Part shown: in pieces, positions 51,726 to 61,797 of the stretch
How positions within the stretch are numbered: the first letter of the stretch is position 1
How the letters are laid out: the number at the start of each line of letters is the position of its first letter
Source of the DNA: Gammaproteobacteria bacterium
Lineage (GTDB): Bacteria > Pseudomonadota > Gammaproteobacteria > Steroidobacterales > GCA-2729495
Assembly: GCA_024229935.1 (NCBI GenBank)
Contig: JAAERX010000074.1
Span: forward strand, 1 to 64,000
Direction: 5' to 3'
Length of the DNA: 64,000 nt
Notes under the pieces: model-generated
Told to the model about the DNA's origin: nothing
What the model saw: the letters and a program-made list of their open reading frames with translations, nothing else
Database searches by the model: none
Translations under genes and position numbers: made by a program

Positions 51726-54215
51726 TTAATAAACAAAAACACTACCCGGAATAGTTCCGAATGCCCGGAAGGCAGGCGCTGACCCAACTAGCATATCGCC
51801 ATCATTTGCCAGCTCAAGATCCCAGCCAAAACCCATACCACCCGGTAAAATACTTGGCGGCTTAACATACGCCACCTGGCTCCATAAAAGTGTCTCACTG
51901 TCTTCTTTAAAGACATATATGGCACCTGTATTCGGAGCTTTATCAAACTCCTCAGGTCTGTTTATACCCGGCAAGTAGTTAGCCTCACCCTCAGCACCAA
52001 CTGCCAGAGTCGCCCCACTGCTACTAAGAGAAACTGCTGTGCCAAATTTATCGTTTGGCCCCGTATTAGATGCCTTCAGATACTGGCTCTGCAGCCACTC
52101 ACTGGATATTGCATCCTTATCAAATAAATACACTGCCCCTGATGAGTCAGCCAGTGAATGATTACCCACAAAGCCATTCAGGCCTGTGGATAAGCTGTCT
52201 TCCCTTGCAGCGCCTACAGCCAGACGAGTTGCTGCATCGTTTAATGAGACCGAGGCGCCAAAATGATCAAGATTATTTGCATTGGATGGCCTTAGCTCAT
52301 CAGGCAGAGCTGACCAGCTACTGCCAGTACGTTCATACAAACTAACAAAACCCGTATTTTTTGCGGGGTTTGCTGCGGGATCACACCCTGTTAGCCAAAC
52401 ACTGCCATTAACTATTTGTGCATCAAGAAGCCCATCATCAGGATCCTGTGTCGCCCCAACAGCCAGTAAAGAGCCCGTGTAGTCGAGTGATAGAGACTCA
52501 CCAAATACATCATTCTGCTGTGGATTGGCTGCTTTTAAGGACGCTTGCTGTGACCATTGGTCAGGGCCATCAAGCGCATAAATATATACCGCTCCTTCAC
52601 ACAAAAACTCATCATCCAGATTAGCAGTTGCCTCTCGTGCAGCACTCACTGCAACGACCGAGCCATCGCCAGAAATATCAAGTGCCCAGCCAAACAGATT
52701 AGACGCTTCAGCATTATCAGCCTTCAGGTAATCAGCAAAGACCCACTCATCTGCATCGCGAGTATACATGTAGGCGGCACCTGCTGAAGCCAAATCATTA
52801 TTTTCCGGGTCACCACTGGTATCACCATCTTCACCCAAAGCGCTCACAGCAATGATTGCGCCATCATCACTCATGGAAACTGCCCACCCAAAATAATCAT
52901 TTTCCTCAACAACAGGGGCTTTGAGAAACTGATCAAGCTCCCAAGGGTCTATTTTGGTATCTCTGCTATATAAATAAACTGCACCTGCATTGGGTATAGT
53001 CTGATATACGATGCACTGTAAGGGCACCTCTTCGTCTTCAGCCAGCGCTTCACAATCAATATAAACCTGACAAGTTTCCCCTGGAACACCATCAGGACGG
53101 TCAACACAGTAAGGCAATCTGGACATACAGTCAGTACCTGGTACAGCAGGGTCCCCCTCAATTATCTCTACACAATAAGGCAACTCCAGGCAGTTCTCAC
53201 CAGGTAAAGGTGTATCAGGCCGATCAACACAGTAAGGCAGTTCATCAAGACAGTTCTCACCAGGTAAAGGTGTGTCATCACGATCAACACAGTAAGGCAG
53301 CGCATTAAGGCAGGCAGGCGCATCAGGGTCAGTGATATCAATATCCACACAATAAGGCGGCCGGATAACACAGCTCACATCCACCACACCATTCTCTACA
53401 TACTGACAATAAGGTAGTGCCCGGAATACCTGACAGGGAAGGTATTCAGTTTCATCCTCATTCATTTCTAAAATATGGGTATAGCTCACTTGCTCACATT
53501 CAAAAACTGATGTGCCGTTACCCCCCACTGCCATAAGCAACCCATCTTCACTGAGTGCCACAGAAATACCAAATGTAGAGACCCCCTGACCGTTTGGGTA
53601 TGGCGCAGTAAAAGCATCTATCACTTTTGCTGTAAGACTCCTGACCGATTGAACCCCAACAATAAAACAAACAGGGTCTGGGTCATCAACAGACCCTTCA
53701 CATGCCTCTAACAAAAATAATGCATCTTTCCATTTAAACAGATGTAATTCCGGCAGCTCATAGTTGTAAATAACCAATGTAGGCAAACAGTCCGCATAAG
53801 GCACAGCAGGGTCCCCATCAGGGACATCAGCACAATCAGGTAATACAATCAGGCAATCCACTCCTGGCACAGCAGGGTCCCCATCAGGGACATCAGCACA
53901 ATCAGGCAGGGTCAGAGAAGTGTCGGGTGCCTCTGAAGGAATAATTTTGGCAAACGGCGCCTCATACCCGGATAGGCCATCCTCATTTAGAGACAGGCGA
54001 TAAAAATCAACACCGGGCTTTTCTATCCATGAAAAAGACAATACGTTATCGGTTATACCATTCTGCAGTCTGGGGCTGGTTGTTATTACCAGTTCTGAAC
54101 TAGAGTAGTCCTGACCAACATCAATACTTTTTTCACTTGCACCACAGCCAACAATTAGCACAACCAGAAGTGGTAGCACTAAATATCTAATTAAAAATTT
54201 GCCGCCTTTCCGCAT
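51726..54215 (-). CDS. Large lipoprotein with FG-GAP/beta-propeller repeats and Cys-rich insert
   Basis: This 829-aa protein has a lipoprotein signal ending IVGC (Cys24), then an acidic region. About seven FG-GAP-like blades follow (STFGISVALSEDGLLMAVGG, YFGWAVSMSDDGAIIAVSAL, LFGWALDISGDGSVVAVSAA, VFGESLSLDYTGSLLAVGAT, HFGASVSLNDAATRLAVGAA, KFGTAVSLSSSGATLAVGAE, MGFGWDLELANDGDMLVGSA). Between blades one and two (about residues 257-401), and near 103-143, it carries tandem Cys-rich units of type LPYCVDRPDTPLPGENCL. It resembles integrin-like propellers and may bind a ligand at the cell surface. AGGAG ahead of the ATG at 54215 gives a clear start. Function is not known. Confidence 0.8.
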   Translation of the reverse strand: MRKGGKFLIRYLVLPLLVVLIVGCGASEKSIDVGQDYSSSELVITTSPRLQNGITDNVLSFSWIEKPGVDFYRLSLNEDGLSGYEAPFAKIIPSEAPDTSLTLPDCADVPDGDPAVPGVDCLIVLPDCADVPDGDPAVPYADCLPTLVIYNYELPELHLFKWKDALFLLEACEGSVDDPDPVCFIVGVQSVRSLTAKVIDAFTAPYPNGQGVSTFGISVALSEDGLLMAVGGNGTSVFECEQVSYTHILEMNEDETEYLPCQVFRALPYCQYVENGVVDVSCVIRPPYCVDIDITDPDAPACLNALPYCVDRDDTPLPGENCLDELPYCVDRPDTPLPGENCLELPYCVEIIEGDPAVPGTDCMSRLPYCVDRPDGVPGETCQVYIDCEALAEDEEVPLQCIVYQTIPNAGAVYLYSRDTKIDPWELDQFLKAPVVEENDYFGWAVSMSDDGAIIAVSALGEDGDTSGDPENNDLASAGAAYMYTRDADEWVFADYLKADNAEASNLFGWALDISGDGSVVAVSAAREATANLDDEFLCEGAVYIYALDGPDQWSQQASLKAANPQQNDVFGESLSLDYTGSLLAVGATQDPDDGLLDAQIVNGSVWLTGCDPAANPAKNTGFVSLYERTGSSWSALPDELRPSNANNLDHFGASVSLNDAATRLAVGAAREDSLSTGLNGFVGNHSLADSSGAVYLFDKDAISSEWLQSQYLKASNTGPNDKFGTAVSLSSSGATLAVGAEGEANYLPGINRPEEFDKAPNTGAIYVFKEDSETLLWSQVAYVKPPSILPGGMGFGWDLELANDGDMLVGSAPAFRAFGTIPGSVFVY
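53013..53447. repeat. Degenerate Cys-rich coding repeat array
   Basis: This segment encodes about six units of type LPYCVDR-D-x-x-PGE-x-C. Two neighbouring copies at 53191-53240 and 53251-53300 are nearly identical over 50 bp, with 60-bp period (20 codons). The array lies inside the lipoprotein gene and keeps its frame. Confidence 0.75.
53787..53909. repeat. Two perfect 41-bp direct repeats, 66 bp apart
   Basis: An identical 41-bp unit (positions 53800-53840 and 53866-53906) is repeated in frame, period 66 bp (22 codons). It encodes the LPDCADVPDGDPAVP units of the lipoprotein. The perfect match suggests a recent duplication. Confidence 0.85.
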
Positions 54216-54548
54216 ATCCTAAATTTCTCCTGAAACAAAAACCCGACCTGTACCTTTGAGAGTGCTGGATGGGAACCGTCATTCGGGCAGCTTATTCTAT
54301 CCAGAGCAGTAAAATCTGCACCCTGAATTACTACTAAATGACCCACAAAGCATAGATAGTTGGACATTCAGACCATTAGTACGTTCAATCGCCCCATCAG
54401 GCTAAAACAACCCCATGTTTTTACAGGCTTTTTTATAGCTGCTATTTCTGATAAGCCATAATCCATTGCGCGCCTGACCATACATCATAATGCTGGCAAC
54501 CGTAAAAGCCACAACCTTACTTCAGGGAGCACGCTATTATCCGTTGTC
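54216..54548. other. 333-bp non-coding region between the propeller lipoprotein and trmB
   Basis: Both flanking genes read away from it. I see no reading frame of note, no strong hairpin with T-run and no repeat. It presumably holds the two promoters. Confidence 0.55.
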
Positions 54549-55253
54549 ATGAGCGCATATAAAGAAAAACCTGACCATGAGATTACTACCAAAAACAGGC
54601 CTATACGCAGTTTTGTACTCCGAACCGGCCGTATGACTGCTGGACAGCAGCGGGCAATGAATGAACTATGGCCCCTTTATGGTATTGAGCCAGGCACAGA
54701 TGCATTACACCTGGATAAACTATTCCCTAAGCCTGCACCCATCATTCTGGAAATAGGCTTTGGTAATGGCGAAAATCTAGCCGCAATGGCCAATAACAAT
54801 CCAGAGTGCAACTTTATTGGCATAGAAGTACATGAAGCCGGTATGGGCCATTGCCTGCTCCGCATTGCAGAACAACAAAATACCAACGTACGTGTTATCC
54901 GTGATGATGCTGTCGAAGTTCTGCGCACTCGTATTCTGGATAGCAGCCTGCAAAGAATTAACCTTTTTTTTCCAGACCCCTGGCATAAAAAACGCCATCA
55001 TAAACGCCGTATAGTACAAACAGATTTTGTTGCCCTGCTAGCCAATAAATTGGTTCCGGGGGGGCTATTTCATATAGCCACAGACTGGGAAAACTATGCA
55101 GAGCACATAGAGGAAGTCATGAGTTCATGCAAACGCTTCAAAGCATTGCCTGAGTTTCCAACAGATAGAATTAAGACCCGTTTTGATGCCCGTGGTAGCC
55201 GTCTTGGTCACACCAATTGGGAACATGCCTGGTGCAAACGTAGCAAAATCTAA
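54549..55253 (+). CDS. trmB: tRNA (guanine-N7-)-methyltransferase
   Basis: TrmB methylates G46 in tRNA variable loops with SAM. The 234-aa protein has the SAM motif ILEIGFGNGENLAAMA, NFIGIEVHEAGMGHCLL, the family stretch NLFFPDPWHKKRHHKRRIVQ and the catalytic C-terminal TRFDARGSRLGHTNWEHAW. Length is typical. It reads alone and converges on the Rieske protein gene. Confidence 0.96.
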   Translation: MSAYKEKPDHEITTKNRPIRSFVLRTGRMTAGQQRAMNELWPLYGIEPGTDALHLDKLFPKPAPIILEIGFGNGENLAAMANNNPECNFIGIEVHEAGMGHCLLRIAEQQNTNVRVIRDDAVEVLRTRILDSSLQRINLFFPDPWHKKRHHKRRIVQTDFVALLANKLVPGGLFHIATDWENYAEHIEEVMSSCKRFKALPEFPTDRIKTRFDARGSRLGHTNWEHAWCKRSKI

Positions 55254-55290
55254 TTTTAGGCGGGGAAAGAAGCGTAAATACCTCCTGGCC

Positions 55291-55662
55291 TTAGAAAAAA
55301 TGCGTGGCTCTTTGAGATGCGGGCGCATTTACAAAAATCGCATCACCCTCTACCCGACACTTAAGCGCACGAAGGCTTGCACCTGCACAGGGACCACCTA
55401 CACAATGCCCTGTATCCGGCTCAAATACAGCTCCATGGGATGCACAAATCAGTAATGTCTGCTCTGGTGTAAAAAACTGGTTGGCATCCAGATTCAATGG
55501 ATGACCCTGATGAGCACACACATTGGCATAGGCATAAACTTCCCCCTGCCAACGCACCACAATCCCACGAAATGGCCAGTCTTTATCACCCACCCTGAAT
55601 TCGATAGCACCAGGCTCAGATATATCAGGCAGGCTTGCAATCTGCCATTCCTGCTCCGTCAC
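55291..55662 (-). CDS. Rieske [2Fe-2S] domain protein
   Basis: This 123-aa single-domain Rieske protein has cluster ligands Cys49, His51 (NVCAHQGHPL), Cys73 and His76 (LLICASHGAVF). This fits ferredoxin components or assimilatory nitrite-reductase small-subunit-like proteins. Its start overlaps the AmpG stop (ATGA), so they are co-translated, an unexpected pairing. No partner reductase is visible nearby; the flavoprotein at 750-2000 is the only candidate in this window and is far away. Confidence 0.86.
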   Translation of the reverse strand: MTEQEWQIASLPDISEPGAIEFRVGDKDWPFRGIVVRWQGEVYAYANVCAHQGHPLNLDANQFFTPEQTLLICASHGAVFEPDTGHCVGGPCAGASLRALKCRVEGDAIFVNAPASQRATHFF

Positions 55663-56969
55663 CTGACACTACCCTGCTTTAACTGACGGCTTACTATAAC
55701 TGCCAGAAGAATCGCCGGGATACCCATCAAAGAGGCATAGACAAAAAATGAAACCCAGCCTATAGCATCAACAATCTGGCCTGAATAACCACTAAGTATT
55801 TTTCCAGGCAGCACCATCAATGATGTAAATAATGCATATTGTGTAGCTGTATAAGAAACATTGGTCAGGCTGGAAAGATAGGCAATAAATACTGTGCCCG
55901 TGAACCCCTGCGCAAGGTTATCGGCACAGATAGTCAGTATCAGGAATGGCACATTAGGGCCCAGCATGGCAAGGCCGGCAAAACTCAGGTTAGTTACAGC
56001 AAGAACAATGGCGCCAAAAACTAACGGCCCGCCTAAACCAAACCGGGCAACCGCTAACCCGCCTATTGCTGCACCACCTAGTACTGCAGCAAGGCCAACA
56101 GTCTTCACGTAACCGGCAATTTGCACTTCATCAAAACCCGTTATCAGATAAAACGGGTTAGCCATTACACCAAGAACCATATCACTGATTCTATATATGC
56201 TGATAAACAGCAAAATAATTAGTGCATTTCGTGCATTGCGGTGAAAAAATTCAGCAAAGGGCTGTATAACAGCCTCACTAAACCAGCGTACTGGCTCCTT
56301 TACCGGTGATAACTGTGCCACACCCTGCCCGGCATCCGTTTCTGGCTCGGCAACAAACAATACAGTTACCATGCCTATACCCATCAGCACAGCCATCACC
56401 TGATAGGCTGTGTTATAGGACAACATCCCGCCAATCAGTAATGCACCAGCACCTGCAGCAAGCAAGGCCACACGATAACCAAGCTGGTAACTGGCTGCCA
56501 TTGCTCCCTGTAATTCAGGACCAACTACTTCAATTCGCCAGGCATCTACTGCAATATCCTGAGTAGCGGAAAAAAATGCCACACATACCGCGCACCATGC
56601 CAGCAGAGGTAACTGATAAGCAGGGTCGCTAAAAGCCATCGCAAGTAATGCGCCTGCAACACCCACCTGTGAAAATAACATCCAGCTACGCCGACGCCCC
56701 ATAACACGAGACAGAAACGGTATATTCAACTGGTCTATAAGAGGTGCCCATATAAATTTCAGGGCATAGAGAAGGCCAACCCAGGCAAACATACCAACAT
56801 TACTCATGCTAACACCTGATCTGGTTAGCCATGCGGTAAGCGTACCTGCAGTCAACGCAAATGGCAGGCCTGCTGAAAACCCCAGAAATAACATCGCTGC
56901 CACACGTGGATGCTTATATATACCCAGCGCATCAAGCCAGCTACGTTTATCTGATTCAGCCAAAGTCAT
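55659..56969 (-). CDS. ampG: AmpG-like muropeptide/MFS permease
   Basis: This 436-aa MFS transporter has about twelve transmembrane segments. It opens AMLFLGFSAGLPFALTAGTL, and has KFIWAPLIDQL, RRRSWMLFSQ and SATQDIAVDAWRIEV, all standard for AmpG, which imports anhydro-muropeptides for recycling. Specificity for muropeptides is by family similarity. Its start overlaps the end of the xthA gene by 14 nt, so it may be co-transcribed with it. Confidence 0.9.
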   Translation of the reverse strand: MTLAESDKRSWLDALGIYKHPRVAAMLFLGFSAGLPFALTAGTLTAWLTRSGVSMSNVGMFAWVGLLYALKFIWAPLIDQLNIPFLSRVMGRRRSWMLFSQVGVAGALLAMAFSDPAYQLPLLAWCAVCVAFFSATQDIAVDAWRIEVVGPELQGAMAASYQLGYRVALLAAGAGALLIGGMLSYNTAYQVMAVLMGIGMVTVLFVAEPETDAGQGVAQLSPVKEPVRWFSEAVIQPFAEFFHRNARNALIILLFISIYRISDMVLGVMANPFYLITGFDEVQIAGYVKTVGLAAVLGGAAIGGLAVARFGLGGPLVFGAIVLAVTNLSFAGLAMLGPNVPFLILTICADNLAQGFTGTVFIAYLSSLTNVSYTATQYALFTSLMVLPGKILSGYSGQIVDAIGWVSFFVYASLMGIPAILLAVIVSRQLKQGSVR

Positions 56970-57726
56970 AGTCCATTATCAAAGGAGAGTGATCAGAAAA
57001 TCTTTTACGCTTGTATATAGAGGCCTTACTAACTGAAGTACGCAACCTTTCGTTAACAACCTGATAGTCAATGCGCCACCCAACATTGTTATCCCAGGCG
57101 CGACCACGGTTCGACCACCAGGTATATTGATCCGGCTTTTGATTGACCTCTCGAAAGGCGTCTACAAAACCGCGCTCACCAAATACATCATCAAGCCATG
57201 CTCTCTCTGCGGGCAAAAAGCCGGAATTCTTCTGATTGGGCTTCCAGTTTTTTAAATCAATTTCCTTATGAGCAATATTCCAGTCACCACAAATTACGGC
57301 ATCCCGGCCGGAGCTGGTAATGCCTTCCAGGTGCGTAGTAAATTCATCCATGAAACGAAACTTAGCAGCCTGCCGTTCTTCACTTGATGAGCCGGACGGC
57401 ATATAGACGGACACAACACTCAGGTTGCCAAAACGTGCCTCCAGATACCGGCCTTCAGGGTCAAATTCACTGGAACCGAACCCATAAACAACATCATCCG
57501 GTTCTTTGCGGCTAAGCAGAGCCACACCACTGTAGCCCTTTTTTTCTGCCACTTCATGGTATATATGATAACGCCTGGGCGAGAATACAGAATCACTAAT
57601 CTGGTCTAGCTGAGCACGAACTTCCTGCAAACAAAAAATGTCAGCAGACTGGCGTGGCAACCAGTCAAAAAAACCTTTACGGGCCGCTGCACGAATACCG
57701 TTAACATTAAGACTGATAATACGCAT
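56956..57726 (-). CDS. xthA: Exodeoxyribonuclease III (XthA), Crc-type genomic position
   Basis: This 256-aa EEP-fold protein starts MRIISLNVNGIRAAARKGF. Catalytic residues are all present: Glu in IFCLQEVRAQ, Asp/Asn in ICGDWNIAHKEIDLKNW and Asp-His in SDHSPLIMDYDFG. It is divergent from pyrE by 91 bp. In pseudomonads the same place holds Crc, a catalytically dead relative controlling catabolite repression. Here the enzyme residues are kept, so ExoIII activity is expected. The longer frame to 57762 is not conserved; ATG 57726 is chosen. Confidence 0.92.
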   Translation of the reverse strand: MRIISLNVNGIRAAARKGFFDWLPRQSADIFCLQEVRAQLDQISDSVFSPRRYHIYHEVAEKKGYSGVALLSRKEPDDVVYGFGSSEFDPEGRYLEARFGNLSVVSVYMPSGSSSEERQAAKFRFMDEFTTHLEGITSSGRDAVICGDWNIAHKEIDLKNWKPNQKNSGFLPAERAWLDDVFGERGFVDAFREVNQKPDQYTWWSNRGRAWDNNVGWRIDYQVVNERLRTSVSKASIYKRKRFSDHSPLIMDYDFG

Positions 57727-57817
57727 CGAAACAGAAAACCCCCAAAATAGATAATGGCTCATACCGGTAGGTGTGCGATACTCTAACAGCCTTAATTAAC
57801 TTGTTCAGCAGAGAAAT

Positions 57818-58459
57818 ATGCAAGCCTACAAAACACAGTTTATTAATCTCGCACTTGAAGTTGGCGCGCTGAAATTTGGTGAGTTCAAACTAAAATCAGG
57901 GCGAATTAGTCCCTATTTCTTTAATTCTGGCATGTTTTCCAGCGGCAAAGCCGCAGCAACCATGGCTCATTGTTATGCCGAAACTGCAATATCCGCAGAT
58001 ATAGAATTTAATCTCATTTTTGGCCCGGCATACAAAGGCATTCCATTAGCTGCCCTCACTGCAGCTGCCCTGGCCAACCAGTATGACCGGGACATGCCCT
58101 ACTGCTTCAATCGAAAAGAAGCAAAACAGCATGGTGAAGGAGGAAATATCGTTGGTGCCGCGGTCAGCGGCAATGTACTGATTATTGACGACGTCATAAC
58201 AGCAGGTACTGCCATACGTGAAGCAATTGAAATTATTCAGACCGCAGGGGGCAAAATCACAGGCGTGTTACTGGCCCTCGACAGACAGGAAAAAGGCACG
58301 GGAGATCTCTCAGCCGTACAAGAGGTTGAACAACAACTGGGGATTCCTGTGCTCAGCATCATTCAGTTGGCTGACCTGATTGAACACCTCAATAAACGCA
58401 GCAATTCTTCGAAGACATTAGCCGCTATGCACGATTACCGCGCACGTTACGGCACCTAA
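57818..58459 (+). CDS. pyrE: Orotate phosphoribosyltransferase
   Basis: PyrE joins orotate and PRPP to give OMP in pyrimidine synthesis. The 213-aa protein has [19 protein letters not shown] (orotate loop), [10 protein letters not shown] and the PRPP motif [14 protein letters not shown]. The catalytic loop is [16 protein letters not shown]. It reads alone and away from xthA; no attenuator could be identified in the 91-bp gap. Confidence 0.97.
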   Translation: MQAYKTQFINLALEVGALKFGEFKLKSGRISPYFFNSGMFSSGKAAATMAHCYAETAISADIEFNLIFGPAYKGIPLAALTAAALANQYDRDMPYCFNRKEAKQHGEGGNIVGAAVSGNVLIIDDVITAGTAIREAIEIIQTAGGKITGVLLALDRQEKGTGDLSAVQEVEQQLGIPVLSIIQLADLIEHLNKRSNSSKTLAAMHDYRARYGT

Positions 58460-58589
58460 CCACACTGCGGTCACACATCCCAGGAGACCAAACCTGAACT
58501 GCGTCACGGTTCGGCTGGCATATCACTGTCACAATAAATCGGTAGCTATCTTTGCCTATTGATTAAGGAAAGCCGACCAAGGTGCATTA

Positions 58590-59237
58590 ATGAAGCCTGG
58601 AAATAGACTATTACTTTTAACTGTTACAACCCTATTAGGGGTCAACAGTGCTGTGGCAGATAATAAAGAATCTGAGGTTTACCACTGGATCGATAACGAA
58701 GGTGTAATGTACTACGGTGACCGAGTGCCCCCCAGGTTTGCTGCAACCGGCCATATTGTTCTTACTGAGCAAGGTATCGAGATTAATCGTATTGATAGGG
58801 AAAAAACTGCTGAAGAAAAAGCTGTACAACAGCGGCTTGCTCAATTACTTGCTGAAAATAACAAGGTCAGAGATGCTGCCATACTCAGGGACAAAGTATT
58901 ACTCAGCACTTATCTATCAATTAATGAAATTGAAGCACTACGTGATCGACGTACAGAGCTGGTTGCCGGGCAGATTCGTATAACTCAGATTTACCTTGAT
59001 AATTTACGGGAAAAACTACTCAAGCTTGAAAAAGAAGCCCAGCACTTTCGTCCTTACAGCACAAAACAAAATACACGACCTATTGATGAAAAGCTTGCTC
59101 GTGAACTATCTAATACACTTAATTCAATCATGCTATATGAGCAGAACCTTGCCCGCTCCATACTGGAGCAAAATCAGCTAATGGCAAAGTTTTCTTCTGA
59201 TATAGATCGTTTCAAAGAACTACACACTCTGAACTAG
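58590..59237 (+). CDS. DUF4124 domain protein with coiled-coil region
   Basis: This 215-aa exported protein has a signal peptide (residues 1-23). A short DUF4124 domain follows ([20 protein letters not shown]), where a beta hairpin with Trp and Tyr is typical of the family. After that comes a long helical, Gln/Lys/Glu-rich stretch (about residues 65-210), likely coiled coil. Function is unknown; most members are in the periplasm. It ends 4 bp past the dut stop on the opposite strand, so these two converge. Confidence 0.83.
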   Translation: MKPGNRLLLLTVTTLLGVNSAVADNKESEVYHWIDNEGVMYYGDRVPPRFAATGHIVLTEQGIEINRIDREKTAEEKAVQQRLAQLLAENNKVRDAAILRDKVLLSTYLSINEIEALRDRRTELVAGQIRITQIYLDNLREKLLKLEKEAQHFRPYSTKQNTRPIDEKLARELSNTLNSIMLYEQNLARSILEQNQLMAKFSSDIDRFKELHTLN

Positions 59238-59695
59238 CCACTACCTGTATGACCAAAGCCACCGGCTCCACGTTCACTGTCAGCAAAATCTTCAACAAGC
59301 TCAAAATCTGCCTGTACTACCGGGACAATAACCATTTGCGCCAACCTCAGACCGGGCTCCAGCGTAAAGTTTTCTGAGCTTCGATTCCAACAGGACACAA
59401 ATAGCTGCCCCTGGTAATCAGAATCAATAAGCCCAACAAGATTGCCTAGTACAATGCCGTGCTTATGCCCAAGACCCGATCTGGGCAGAATCATTGCTGC
59501 CAGCCCAGGGTCTTCTATATAGACAGCCATACCAGTAGGTATGAGTTCTGTCTGCCCTGGTTTGATCTCCAACGGTTCATCAAGGCATGCGCGTAAATCA
59601 ACGCCTGCCGACCCTTCTGTTGCATGTTCAGGCAACGGAAAGTCAGCACCTACCCGGGGATCAAGAATTTTCAGTTGAATACTGCAACGACTCAC
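59234..59695 (-). CDS. dut: dUTP diphosphatase
   Basis: Dut keeps dUTP low and makes dUMP for thymidylate. The 153-aa trimeric dUTPase shows all five motifs: [42 protein letters not shown] and C-terminal [12 protein letters not shown]. It lies 37 bp downstream of coaBC, as in E. coli and others, and is probably in the same transcript. Confidence 0.97.
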   Translation of the reverse strand: MSRCSIQLKILDPRVGADFPLPEHATEGSAGVDLRACLDEPLEIKPGQTELIPTGMAVYIEDPGLAAMILPRSGLGHKHGIVLGNLVGLIDSDYQGQLFVSCWNRSSENFTLEPGLRLAQMVIVPVVQADFELVEDFADSERGAGGFGHTGSG

Positions 59696-59732
59696 AAGTG
59701 GCTCCTGGGAAAATTTATTAGAGTGAATTTAT

Positions 59733-60947
59733 TTAGCTTGTTGTTCCGGCAAGCGCTAACTTGTAGCGAATAGCTACAATATCAACTAACTGGCGTGCCA
59801 GTTCCCGCTTGGAAATTTTAGGCAGTGGCTGGCGTCCATCCTGCCAAAGAACTATGGCTTCATTATCATCGGCATCAAAACAGATATTCTCCCCCACCAG
59901 ATTTGCCACAATCATATTAAGTTTCTTACGATTAAGCTTATCCGTTGCATGCTGCTCAAGTTTTTCAGTCTCAGCTGCAAAACCAACTGTAAAAGGGCCA
60001 TCCTCTAAAGCCGCAATTGCAGCCAGCAGATCAGGCGATTTCACCATCTCAAGTGTAAAGGTATCTGCTGATTTTTTTATTTTCTGTGCAGCCGCCTGTT
60101 TAGGCCTGTAATCAGAAATTGCAGCAGCACCTATATAAATGTCCATATTGCCAATACGTGCCAGCGACTCATCACACATTTGCTGGGTAGTCTCTACATC
60201 AATACGTTCAACTTTGGGTGGCGTTGGCAAATTAACGGGTCCCGCAATCAAAGTAACCTCGGCACCCGCATCAGCAGCAGCCTTTGCTAGAGCAAAGCCC
60301 ATCTTTCCGGAACTTCGATTACTGACAAAGCGCACAGGATCAATAGCTTCACGAGTTGGCCCTGCGCTCACCATAATACGTAAACCTTCAAAGGGGCCAG
60401 ATTTACCACCACGGACCAGGCGACTTACTATATTTGCAGGTTCAGACATACGTCCTGGCCCAACATCACCACAAGCCTGTTCTCCATCATCCGGGCCAAT
60501 AAGCATGACATTGCGTTTCCGTAGAACATCACAATTAGCCTGGGTTGCCGCATCCCGCCACATTGCCTGATTCATTGAGGGGGCCAGTGTCAAAGGCGCT
60601 TCACTGGCAAGACAAATTGTTGTTAATAAATTTTCCGCTGAGCCTGCTGCAAGCTGGGCAATTAAATTAGCTGTGGCAGGGGCAATCAAAATTAAATCAG
60701 CCCATTTGGCCAGTTCAATATGACCCATAGCTGCTTCAGCTTTTTCATCCCAAATATCACCACGCACTGGCTCACCTGATACGGCCTGAAATACTGTGGG
60801 CGATATCAGTTTCTCAGCACTTGCCGTTAATACCACGCGGACTTTAGCCCCCTGGTCTTTCAGGCGACGGACAATATCGGGGCTTTTATAGGCCGCAATA
60901 CTGCCAGTTACCCCCAGCAGCACACGTCTTCCTTGAATGTCGCTCAT
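59733..60947 (-). CDS. coaBC: Bifunctional phosphopantothenoylcysteine decarboxylase/synthetase
   Basis: CoaBC carries out two steps of coenzyme A synthesis. The 404-aa protein's N-terminal flavodoxin-like half has [19 protein letters not shown] and APSMNQAMW with the decarboxylase residues. The C-terminal synthetase half has [20 protein letters not shown]-type [19 protein letters not shown] and [10 protein letters not shown]. Length is usual. It is divergent from radC with 18 bp between its start and an upstream frame of radC, and about 145 bp to the preferred radC start. Confidence 0.96.
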   Translation of the reverse strand: MSDIQGRRVLLGVTGSIAAYKSPDIVRRLKDQGAKVRVVLTASAEKLISPTVFQAVSGEPVRGDIWDEKAEAAMGHIELAKWADLILIAPATANLIAQLAAGSAENLLTTICLASEAPLTLAPSMNQAMWRDAATQANCDVLRKRNVMLIGPDDGEQACGDVGPGRMSEPANIVSRLVRGGKSGPFEGLRIMVSAGPTREAIDPVRFVSNRSSGKMGFALAKAAADAGAEVTLIAGPVNLPTPPKVERIDVETTQQMCDESLARIGNMDIYIGAAAISDYRPKQAAAQKIKKSADTFTLEMVKSPDLLAAIAALEDGPFTVGFAAETEKLEQHATDKLNRKKLNMIVANLVGENICFDADDNEAIVLWQDGRQPLPKISKRELARQLVDIVAIRYKLALAGTTS

Positions 60948-61091
60948 TAATTTTTATCTATCAGCTTGCAACACATGCTCAGTAAATCTTCCCTTAGATT
61001 AACCCAAATCAGCCATTTCCGTATGGCTTTGTTGCTACTTCGGCAATATTTAACCCTCGGCAAGATACCTATACAGGCTCAAAATACAGCT

Positions 61092-61775
61092 ATGGACTCA
61101 CTAAAAATTTCTTCCTGGCCCGTGGAAGAAAGGCCCCGGGAGCGCTTACTTCAATACGGTACCGCTGGGCTATCTGATACAGAGGTGCTGGCTGTTTTAC
61201 TTGGGCGGGGTGTAGCCGGAATACCGGTTATTGAGCTTGCACGAGAACTAATACAACGCTTTGGCGGTATCCGTGGAACTCTGAACGCCAATCAGGCAGA
61301 TTTATGCAGTGTAAACGGCATAGGGCTGGCCAAAGTTGCCACATTACTTGCTGCCCGAGAATGCGGGCGAAGGCACTTACGTGAGCGCCTAAGCCCAGGT
61401 GTTACCATAGGCTCACCTGCAGATAGCCATGAATTTTTGCTCGCCAGCCTGCGTGACCGACCTCATGAGGTCTTTTGCTGCCTTTTTCTGGATAACAGGC
61501 ACCGGGTACTGGCCTTTGATGAGTTGTTTCGTGGCACGATTGACACGGCTGCCGTTTACCCCCGGGAAATTGTTAAACAGGCACTATCCAGAAATGCAGC
61601 TGCCGTGATACTTGCGCATAATCACCCCTCCGGCGTTGCAGAGCCCAGCCAGTCAGATCAACTGATAACACGGCGCATCCGGGATGCTCTTGATCTTATC
61701 GACGTGCGGCTGCTTGACCACTTCGTTATAGGCGATAACAGCTGCATCTCTCTGGCCAGCAGGGGCATGCTTTAA
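61092..61775 (+). CDS. radC: DNA repair protein RadC (JAB/MPN domain)
   Basis: This 227-aa RadC family member starts MDSLKISSWPVEERPRERLL. A helix-hairpin-helix type region (NGIGLAKVATLLAARECGRR) precedes a JAB/MPN metallo-domain with VFCCLFLDNRHRVLAFDELF and the zinc motif AHNHPSGVAEPSQSD. Its repair function is uncertain in spite of the name. A longer frame begins at 60966, but the conserved part starts at 61092. It lies in the standard dut-coaBC-radC-rpmB order. Confidence 0.92.
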   Translation: MDSLKISSWPVEERPRERLLQYGTAGLSDTEVLAVLLGRGVAGIPVIELARELIQRFGGIRGTLNANQADLCSVNGIGLAKVATLLAARECGRRHLRERLSPGVTIGSPADSHEFLLASLRDRPHEVFCCLFLDNRHRVLAFDELFRGTIDTAAVYPREIVKQALSRNAAAVILAHNHPSGVAEPSQSDQLITRRIRDALDLIDVRLLDHFVIGDNSCISLASRGML

Positions 61776-61797
61776 AGACCAGAATAGGCCCCAGTCC

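Noticed and set aside
56956-57726. Crc regulator
   Set aside because: The ExoIII catalytic residues are intact, while Crc has lost them.
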